From: Sporodiniella umbellata
Taxonomy: Eukaryota > Mucoromycota > Mucoromycetes > Mucorales > Rhizopodaceae
Assembly (NCBI GenBank): GCA_025677835.1
Contig: JAIXMR010000001.1
Span: forward strand, 1 to 64,000
Direction of reading: 5' to 3'
Length of the DNA stretch: 64,000 nucleotides
Shown: positions 54,764 to 64,000 of the stretch, in pieces
Position numbering within the stretch: position 1 is the first letter of the stretch
Layout of the letters: every line of letters starts with the position of its first letter
The notes under the pieces: model-generated
What the model saw: the letters and a program-made list of their open reading frames with translations, nothing else
Databases searched by the model: none
What the model was told of the DNA's origin: nothing
Position numbers and translations under genes: made by a program

Positions 54764-57700
54764 ATGAGCACAGCATCTTCTAATGAAACATCACCTTCAA
54801 ATTCGAGCAGACCTTCTACTAATGCCAATCTAGGCGTCAACATGGCCAGGACTGGTTCCAACTTGTCTATGTTTCGAGAAAACAACAGAAAGCCAGTAAC
54901 CCGCTCACGGCAAAATACATTGGGCGGACTTGACTTTGGAGAAGATCATGTCCGCAATATTGGATCCGATTACCAAGAGATACAAATTCGAACATTAACC
55001 AAATGGATCAATGCACAGCTCAAAGTAGAAGGAGACCGTATCGACAATATCAAAACAGATCTAAAAGACGGCAAAAGATTGCTAAAGTTACTCTCAGTAG
55101 TCTCCAAAGACGGCTCACTCAAACCGGAAAAGATGAATATGCGTATTCATCAAGTCGCCAACGTCGGTAAAGCACTTGGGTTTCTTGCAAAACAGTTTGG
55201 AGCTGATAACATACCTGATATTGCTAATGAGGCAATTGTCGATTGTGACCTTAAAAAGACACTGGCCCTTGTCTTCTTTATTATGATCAAATACCAAATC
55301 CAGCTCATCTTGAACGAACACGGTGAGGATTTTATTCAGTCTCTTTCCGTAAGCTATCTATATACATACTTGTGTTGGCTACTGCTTCCCCCCCCCCTCC
55401 CTTTTCCAAAAGGGTATTGAGAAATCATCTGAAACTTATTTCTCATCTAGGAGGTGTCACAGGTCGAAAATGGAAAGGTGATGCAGTCTACCGATTTTAT
55501 GGACACCAACCCAAATGCAAAGCCAACCACTGGATCCATCACAGCCTCTCGAAAATTCGGAAGCCACAATTCGATAGCAGAAAAACTACACTCTTCAGCC
55601 ACCTCCACCTCGATGGACGCCAAAATAGCTTTACTTTGCTGGGTTCGAATCCAGCTAGAGGACTACATGACTGTCAGCATTATACCCCCCATCCAGGACT
55701 TCTCGAGATCATGGCGAAACGGTGTCGCTTTCTGTCTATTGATCCACAGGCATAACCCTGCTTATATACCCGACCTGTTCACGGCTCATCTTAGCGCCAA
55801 TCTGGCAGAAAAATCGACCTGGGTTCAGCTCTTAAAGTTCGCCTTTTCTTTGGCCACAGACAAGATGGGTATACAGGCCTATCTTGAGCCGGAAGATCTC
55901 GTTGATGTCGAATTTCCTCACGAACCCAGTGTGATGATGTACGTGAGCGAGTATTACAAGATCATGTCAAAGTGTCAACGTGAAGAGCCCTTACAGGAAA
56001 AAAGGGAAAGACAGGTAAAACGAAAAGCTGCCCTGATCATGGCTTCCGGCGGTATTGCCGATCACCTCGAGGAATGTCAAGAGCCTGAGCCTCTACCACT
56101 CCTTGAGGCCCCAGTGCCTGTGCCTGTTCCCTCCGCTCGGCGGAAAAAGAAAATGGCACACCGACAGTCCAGTCTGGGAGAAGAAGACAAGGCAAGAATC
56201 AAGGCTGACCTGAACAGCAAGCTGATGATGCAGCTCACAGGCCACCTCCCTCGCGGGGTGCATCCTACACTCGACGAGCTTCTTACTATTCATGAGACCG
56301 TTTTATCTTTCATCCGATCCAATACGATTACGATGGATGAGATACCTGAAGAATTTCAGGCCTCGAGCTCAGTGACCGAATACCTTGATGCTATTGAAAT
56401 CATTGAAGAGCAGACAGAAATGGAAGAGCTTCATCTCGAAACAGCACGGCTTGCTAAAGAAACCTTGACAGTAGCACCTGAAAAAGCAGATGAGACTCTA
56501 ATTCACCTCACCGATCTTCAAAGAACTGGTGTTGCCAAGCTTTACGATATGCTCCTCACTGAGTGGAATCAGTTCACAAGTCTTCTAAAGGCCACCAAAG
56601 ATGATCTGGTTCAGGTCGAAAGAACATTACTGGATTCAGAGGAAATCATGGGGAAATACAGACAACAAATGATTGCTATTCACGCCTTAATCGATAGCTA
56701 TATTCTGCAGTTAAATACCATAGTACCCCACGCTGAAACGCCGTTATCCGAAGCTTCGCTGGATGTTGTTCAAATCTATCAACAGCAACTGGATGCCATC
56801 TCTGAAAAATGGGCTCAGTCCAAAAACAACGATTGGCTCCAGTTTATTCAGGCTACTGATAATCTACCCAAATCTGTCAAGATAGCAGGCAGTGTACAGT
56901 ACGAGGAAACGAAAAAAAAGTGCCGCGACTGGGAGCTTTCTTTGGAAAAAGAGCAAAAAGAGTGCCAGGACTACCAAAAGGCATGTACAGTCCGTAGTCG
57001 GATTCAAGCCATCGAGTCTGAACTCAAAGTTATTCAAGTCACCATGGAAAATAACGATGAAGAAAAAGAGACCACGAGCGATACTATCGTTGCGTTTGAA
57101 AGCAAGTTGGCCAACGTAAAAGCAGCCATCTATAATTTAAAGGAAGAGTTCAACGACCTTTTTATATCACACAAAAGCCTTGAATCCTTATTGGAAACTA
57201 TCCAAGCAAGACATAAGGTTGTCAGTCATTGGGTGGATCAAGTGCGTGTATGGTTCGTAGAGGCAGAACGTATTCGCTCCTGCATTGAGAAATACATTGA
57301 AACTATCCATCAAAAGAACAAAGAGAGTGCCTCAAAGATAGATCCGTTTTCACCTGATGTACTGGCTCAAATCAATAAGATAAATGTGGCTGCTATGATA
57401 GACGACCACCGAAAGCTGGAAAAAATCATCAATCGGTTCAACGAAGACGACATGGCTCGACTTCGCACCCATGTCAAAACACTCACCATGACAGATGAAG
57501 AAGATGTTCATAATCTCTCGCCCGCTGACGCTACAACCATTGAAATCACTCTAAACACACTCAACATACTCAACCGTCTGATGAGTTTGTTACAAGCAAG
57601 ATCCGCCCATGTTAATCTACTAGAAACCCGAATCAAATGGGAAACACAAATCGATAAAGCCGAACAGTGGTGCCTTGGTCAAAACACAGATCTCACTCAA

Positions 57701-60700
57701 TTTGTTCAAAAGAGTGCGCTTTGGACTGGTCCGAGGGGAAACGAAGAAGAAATCACCGCTGCCCAGATTAAGCAAGTGAACCAGGATATTGCTCACTCGC
57801 TTGTAGCCTATGAAAACGCCATTTCAGACTTTGATAAAGGTGACTTTTCTTTGCTTGTTGATATTTACCAAGAGATGGAAGAGATACAGCAGGAAAACTT
57901 ACCACAGCATCTTGAAGAGCGCCAAGAAAACGTTGAAACGCAGTTGGAAACTATCATGAACAAGTGTGCTCTGGCTCGCAAGATTGTGGAGCAACATTTG
58001 GTAGTCAACGATACTGTAACACAGTTTAAGAAACTAAAGAATGAAGGAGAAAAGCTAAAGATGCTTATGACACACAGTAGTCCTTCACCTGTCTCCTCTA
58101 GCAGAACTGACCAAACTTTAACTGAACAAGACCAAAACAGCTTTGATGAACGTATCCGTCATTTTAAAGAAACATCGTCTTATTGGGTAACCACCTTATT
58201 GAAACGAATACCTTACCCAGATAGAAGCGACTTTGAGGAAATGGGAGATCTGATCGAAAGATCCAACTATCTCATTCAGCTTAAAACAAACGACTGCTCC
58301 ATGTGTCTTGCAGAAATCACTGAAGATCTTGAGGCTCTCTTGGCGTCACACCGTGAAACACTCTCTTTACAGCAACGTGCTAGCCTTGCCTATGATGATC
58401 TCTTGCATATTACTTCTTGGTTGGAAGAACGACATAGAACACTTATGAAGTTTGATTCTAGCATACTAGAACAAGAGGATGTTATTGTTATGGAAGAGGA
58501 TACATTGGAACGTCTAGAAAAAGAACATGATGGTATTCTTCCCAAATTGAAACAGCTTGAAGAACGGGATGTGACCAAAGTCCTAAGTCTTGTACAGCGC
58601 ATCGAAGTAGAAATTGAAGAAAGCAACTCGACATCCATCGACCGTGCTGCTCTTATCAATGGCATAGACCGCTTGGAACAAATGCTGAGTAAAGTGAGAG
58701 AGGCTGTGGAGCAGCGCACCCTTGAACTCGATGTTTTGAAGAAAAGAATTGATTGGGAGACGCAATGGGAAGAGGCCAACACAAGCATCGATGAACTTGC
58801 CTACAAATTCTGGGATTTCAACAACGCCTTTGCCCAATACGATGTGGAAGGCATCAAAAAGCGTACAAGTAATAGTAGCGTAGAAAGCACGGCCAGTAGA
58901 GCAGACCATGAGAATGAGATTGAGCAGCTCTATTTTGAGGTTGAAACACTGGAAAGCAAGTTTACCATCGTAACCAACGATACACTCTTCAAGGAACTAC
59001 ACGAAGCTTACAAACAGCTCATCGTGTGTACTGCAGATGCTGAAGAAGACAAACACTTGACTGTGATTCCTTCTAGCATTAATGAAAGACAGCGCGAAAT
59101 CGAACAAGGATACCAAAATCTTCAAAAACTTTGTACTTACGTTTCAGATGTGATGCAACAAAACCAGGTTATCAATGACTACGTCAAAAAATGCCATAGC
59201 GCAATGGTGGAAGGTCAATCTGTTCAAGAAGACCTACAAACCTTTCTTCGAGAATCGCATAGCAGTTCAGGGGTACAAACACCAGATATCAACATTAGCA
59301 AATCGGATTTGCTTGAACATATTAGTGCCATTAAAGAACGCATCCAATCTCTCTGCGATCATGCACAAACAATCCAATGTCTAAAATGCGAAGATTGGTT
59401 TTTGACTTGTGAAAATCAGTCCATTTTGGAGTCAAACGAATATAATGCTCAAGTCATTGAGTTTGTTGAGAAGAAAACAAACGCTTTGCAGAACTTGATG
59501 AAGTCTATCGATCAAATTCTTGGAAACTATCAGTCGATTGACGTCATAAAAGAGAAAGTAGAGGAATTTCAAGATTCGGCTCTTGTTTTACAAGAGTGGA
59601 TAGATAAAACAGCTGAAGACTTGGATAAACGTCGCATTGATATCACATCTTCCAATATTGACCATGAATCTATAAAAGATATGCTGCCTTCTTTTAAAGA
59701 CGCTAACCATCAAGCTATTAAGGACTTGGACGAGTTTGAAGTTAAAGTTAACGACTTTGAGCAAGGCGTTAATCATCTGCTTGAAGAAGCTTCTAACAAT
59801 CCATCGTCAGTAGCTGTACAGGTCATTGATCTTTGCAAATTTTTACCTGAAAACTTGGCTCGCGGTGTAGCAACTCTTCGACAAGGCATAACAAGTGAGG
59901 CTTTGACTTTAAATGTTGCAGTAGACCGAATCAGATGGGAAGGTATACTTGAGGCTGGTCAAAGACAAGTAGAGATTCTCAATGCTGATTTACAACAATA
60001 CATTTCTAAAAAGAACAAGTGCGTCGCTCAACAGGAAGCGCTATCCAAAGACGCGATTGATAACCTTGTTAAAGAGCGTTCAGATATAGAGTCAAACTGG
60101 TCGATAATCAGGCAAGAAACTTTAGATCCTATCAATACTATGTATGAGCAAACAAAGGCTAGTTTACTGAAGCTTCCTTTGGTAAAAACAATTCCTGGGC
60201 ACATGCAGGAACGTATGGAACTTTTTCAACGTTCATTTAAAAAACTAGAAGAGGCGATTGTTTATCGACAAAAAGAGCTCGATTACATCAAACAAAGGGC
60301 CAAATTAGAAAAAGATATAAAAGATTCTTTGGCTAGTTTGGATCAGCGTAAGAAGACTGTATCTCTGTTTATCGAAGAGCGTGCTCGATGGAGTCATACT
60401 GATTCAGGTTCTACTTCTGAGAGAAACAAGGAGACCGATATCAAAGAATACTGGCAAAAAGAAAACACAAGCTTCAGCGAATATCAGAAAACGGTTGTGG
60501 CTGATATCCAAAAACTTTACAGCGAACTTAAAATAGCTTCTAGTAACAGCAAACCTGGATTTATATCAGAAATACATGGCAAAAAGATAGAAGCTCTTAA
60601 TCAAGCAGAAAACTATGTGTCTGCCGAAATTTGTTATGCACGAGAGCTACTCAACTTAAGAAAACAGCTTACTGCCTTTCTGGAAAAAGCTTTTAACCTG

Positions 60701-63700
60701 GAACAGTCATCTGAAGTAATCCGTGAGGAGGTCCTACTTAAGATGACACTAGATACACCTGAAAGGGAACCTGCTGCACATTTAGAAGAGTTTAAAATTC
60801 AAGTGAACGAAGCTGCAGAATTTGCTAAGGTCAACATTATAATACCTAATCGTACAAATGAAGAGGATATCCCCATGCCTGTAAAAGTTAAGGACAAAAC
60901 AATGAACTCCGTTGTTCAAGACGTAGTTTCTACCAAGCTAGGAAGAATGAACGATCTTGTTGAAAGCTTGTACACCCAACTCAAGTCGCAGGAAGTATTT
61001 ACTCGTCTCCAATATGTTTTGAGAACCTTCAAAAAACAAATTGCAGCATGCGAAAAATGGATTCAAATCAGAAAAGAAACACTAGAAAAGAGTACTCTCA
61101 CTCTAAGTGACGAAAGTTTTGCACTAAACATTGACTATTTGAGAGATGCTGTGAGTGAAGCAGATAGCATTCAGACAGCTATGAAGGCCTATGACAATAA
61201 CTTTACTCTACTCTGCAAATATCGTGAAAAGTATATCTCTGTTTTTGAAGAACAAGAATTGCTTAGTGACGAGGAGAAAAAAGAAAGACAAAGCGAATAT
61301 AATGAAGTATCAGAAAGGTTTGATGGCGTTAGCTGCGAATGGAAAACCCTTCTATCAGAGACAAGTAAAGTTTCCAAAGCTCTTTCTGATGCCTTGCTTC
61401 CTGCTGAAATTAGTAGTCGTATTACACTTCTCATGTCATCATGTGATTCTTTGAGCCGCGAAATCCAAAAAGCACACCAGCCTTCTATCACGGATGAGCA
61501 GATTAGCCAGTGGCAAAAACGTATTGACCACATAGAAACCAAAGAGTATGATCGTCTTTTAGAGGAGGCTGAAGATTATAGGCGTAGTATTAATGGGGAA
61601 ATTATGGAGTCTCTTAAAAGTAAATTGGATACTGCTGGGGACACAGTGATGGAGATCAGAGCTACGCTAACAAGTCTGTATGACGTTATAAATGCTATTC
61701 GTTTACAAAACACCCATGCAGAAAATGCTAAACTGTTTCAAGTGGCTGCCTCTAAAGCTTCGGAATTTTTTGACTCGGTCTCTAAAAACTTTGGCTCAGT
61801 GGTAGAAAAGCGTGTAGATACGGAGAGAACTCAGCATCTTAAGAGTTTGGTTGCTTTGCAAAAGAAGGCAAAAGAAATGGTATCGGAATGTCTAGGATTT
61901 TATGATGACTCCTGCTCATATTATGTTGGATTAAAAGTACAGTGTTTATTGACTGACAACTCTGACGCTTTACAAAACAGTGTGGAAGAAAATTGGGAAA
62001 ATATTCAAAATGGTCGCTCTAACCTTTCATCGCTTGTAGCACGTACCTCTAAATGGATTGAAGCCTGCGATGGACTTGACAAACTTCTGAAAATACTCGG
62101 AAACATCAGAAATGAGGTTGAGCGGTTTATAGTCAATGGTATCCACTCTGCTAAAGCTAGTAACAAGATTCAAAGATTTGAAAAACAGCTTTTGCAAACT
62201 GCAGTTAACCAAGATGAGCTTGAGCAGAATGTAAAAAACACCCAGGATATGCTCCAAGATGAGGCTAGCTATACCTTATTTATTAAACAAAGTCAAGATC
62301 TTCGGGACAGAAGTGCGGGTATACAACTCATGTTAGATCAACGAAGATTGGAAAGAGAGAGAGTAGCTCTATTTGATACTTTTACCAACGAAATTACTAA
62401 GGTGTCCAAAGTATGCGAAGATCAAATCACCTATATTCGTCAACAGTCAAACACAAACCCAGAGAATCATTTGAAGAAGTCTGAATCCATCAAGAGTGTT
62501 GTAAATGCCTATACTGCTGCCTTATCACATATTGAAGACAACTATAATGAATGCAAGAACAAATTTGAAGGTTCTATTGCTGACCAGGCTAACAAACTGA
62601 TCAAGACCTATCAGCACCCCGAAACAGAAGTATTGGCTGCAACTCGCAATCTAGAAAAAACCTTAAGCGAGCTCCATACGCTTCTTCAAACTGAAAACGA
62701 TTATATTACTTCTCTAAAATTATTGAAAAAATTAATCAGCTTAGATAGAGAAATTACTCGGTCCATCAACGATTTAAAGGCAGGCTCCTCACGACCTTAT
62801 GGCCCCAACAAGGCTGCTGTACTTAAAACGACACTCAGTAGCAACGGTAGAAGTAAAGAACTACCTGAGCTTCGAAGTTTTGTACAACGCTACGACTCTA
62901 CTGAGAGTTCAGTGAAAATCTTCTATAAACGATGTGAAGAACTTAAAAAAACCCTCAATCGACGAGCTAGCACTGCGCGTATCAACGCAATAATCAAGGC
63001 TGTGGACAGAAGAAGAGAAGATATGGGCAAAAAGTGGAGTGACATTAAATCTTCTGCTGATGAAACTCGTGCTCGCTTTAGCTTATTACACAAACACCAA
63101 ACTGTCAATTTGAAACTAGCAGAATCCTTACGCTATGTGGAAGACTTGAAAGAGCGTGTAGAAGCCTTGCAACTGTCCGGTACTAGTGTCTCTGTTGAAG
63201 AACAGGAGCTTGAGGAGCTCCAAGAAGAGATCAACGGCACTTTGAAGAAGAGTGTGACAGACATCGATATTCTTTTGAAAGCCATCTACATTAATCAACT
63301 GAGATCTTCTTTGTCCGACTCACCTTTAAAAGCTCAAAGAGAGAAACTTGTCAACGCCATTGAAGAACTACGTATACTAGTCAAAGAACGACAGGAGCAG
63401 GCACATACACAAGGCAGTATCACTGAATTCTTTAGTATTACACACCAAATCGATTCTGAAATTCTTCGATTGACCAAAGTAATCGAAGAAACATCGACAC
63501 AACACGCTAGTCTTATTGAATCCAAATTTAGCAAATCCGATCTTCAAGCGCTTCTCAAGACTTTGGTAACTACTTACAAGACAAGCGAGCCAGCTATTAC
63601 AGACCTCTTAGCCCAAGCTAAATCTGAAGCACAAAAACAATTTTTAGATGACAACAGCCGCGTTGCCAATGCAATTAAACAAACGATGAAGGATTGGTCC

Positions 63701-64000
63701 AATGTACAAGTGTCTGTTGCTTCCAGAGAAAAAGAACTACAGACTTGTATCAAGGAGCTTGACCATGAATTTTTTACAAAACTTGCTATGGCCAGAACAT
63801 CACCAAGGGAACGAAAAACAAGACGAGGAAGTTCTGCAGCCCCTCCTACACCTCGCCCGACCGGCAATTTTCGTTCATCGACAGTGTCTACTGAATTGAA
63901 AATGACCGTACCCAGCAACTCAGCCAACCGTAGAGCCAAAAGCCCCTTATATTCAGTTGGCCGTAAGCCCACAGCTTATGTGGCAGACCCAAAAAACGAA
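54764..64000 (+). CDS. Giant CH-CH-rod (spectraplakin/spectrin-like) cytolinker, 3'-truncated by window edge
   Basis: Two exons so far: 54764-55348, then 55451 open without a stop to the right edge; 3045 residues and continuing. N-terminus disordered. CH1 about 72-180 (IQIRTLTKWINAQLK, DLKDGKRLLKLLSVVS). CH2 about 250-365 (ALLCWVRIQLEDY, SWRNGVAFCLLIHRHNP), as in actin-binding CH pairs, with a 55-residue linker between. A rod of about 2600 residues of helical heptad sequence with Trp at spectrin-repeat-like positions, enough for roughly 24 repeats. The last part is Arg/Ser/Pro-rich, then the frame ends PTAYVADPKNE, which resembles the start of a GAS2-related (microtubule-binding) domain. The rod repeats are inferred from composition, not aligned. 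Intron is 102 nt. Likely role: linking actin to microtubules or membranes. Confidence 0.9.

Noticed and set aside
55649..55661. GGGTTCGAATCC, a perfect-looking tRNA T-arm.
   Set aside because: No acceptor or anticodon stem around it, and it lies in the second CH domain coding sequence (ALLCWVRIQLED).

Overview
The window is nuclear DNA of a filamentous fungus, most likely an early-diverging one of the Mucoromycota (Mucorales-type). Genes carry many short GT-AG introns (about 43-150 nt) and sit in AT-rich spacers full of long poly(A)/poly(T) runs. The gene set fits this group: GH18 chitinase, SPX-VTC polyphosphate proteins, a fungal AreA/GATA-like (DUF1752) protein, Dbp7, and fossils of Tc1/mariner transposons and of a DIRS/Crypton-type tyrosine recombinase. 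All family assignments come from reading the translations; no database search was run.

Layout. 1-2.3 kb: AT-rich DNA with a tyrosine-recombinase remnant ending in a long inverted repeat. 2.3-15 kb: gene-dense; transportin/karyopherin-beta2 (-), two tandem VTC paralogues (+), GH18 chitinase (-), Hsp90 (-). 15-21.3 kb: gene-poor, with an eroded coding stretch and a Tc1/mariner fossil. 21.3-33.7 kb: a chorismate-lyase/UTRA-like (DUF98) gene (-), an unrecognised 570-residue protein (+), serine hydroxymethyltransferase (+), a CRAL-TRIO/Sec14-like protein (-), an MFS sugar porter (+) and a small DUF1752 protein (+). 33.7-44.5 kb: a divergent pair of predicted Golgi type II glycosyltransferases, a TBC/coiled-coil protein lacking both catalytic finger residues, a Dbp7-like DEAD-box helicase, a FIST-domain protein and a mitochondrial DUF2358-like protein. 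44.9-49.6 kb: an intact gag-only gene and a second Tc1/mariner fossil. 49.6-64 kb: a NIPA-type magnesium transporter, an ADF-H plus PH protein, and a giant CH-CH-rod protein that runs off the right edge where a GAS2-related domain seems to begin.

There is no operon-like cluster. The genes serve ordinary eukaryotic functions: nuclear import, vacuolar polyphosphate, folding, one-carbon metabolism, Golgi glycosylation, ribosome biogenesis, ion transport and actin/microtubule linkage. The least ordinary items are (i) the adjacent VTC paralogues, which look degenerate in complementary halves, (ii) a gag-only open reading frame with a CCHH knuckle and PQPK repeats, (iii) the ADF-H-PH architecture, (iv) the pseudo-TBC protein, (v) the spectraplakin-like giant protein, and (vi) an unrecognised eroded coding stretch at 17.4-17.7 kb. 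Exon boundaries were built by hand from GT-AG sites, frame continuity and family alignment from memory.
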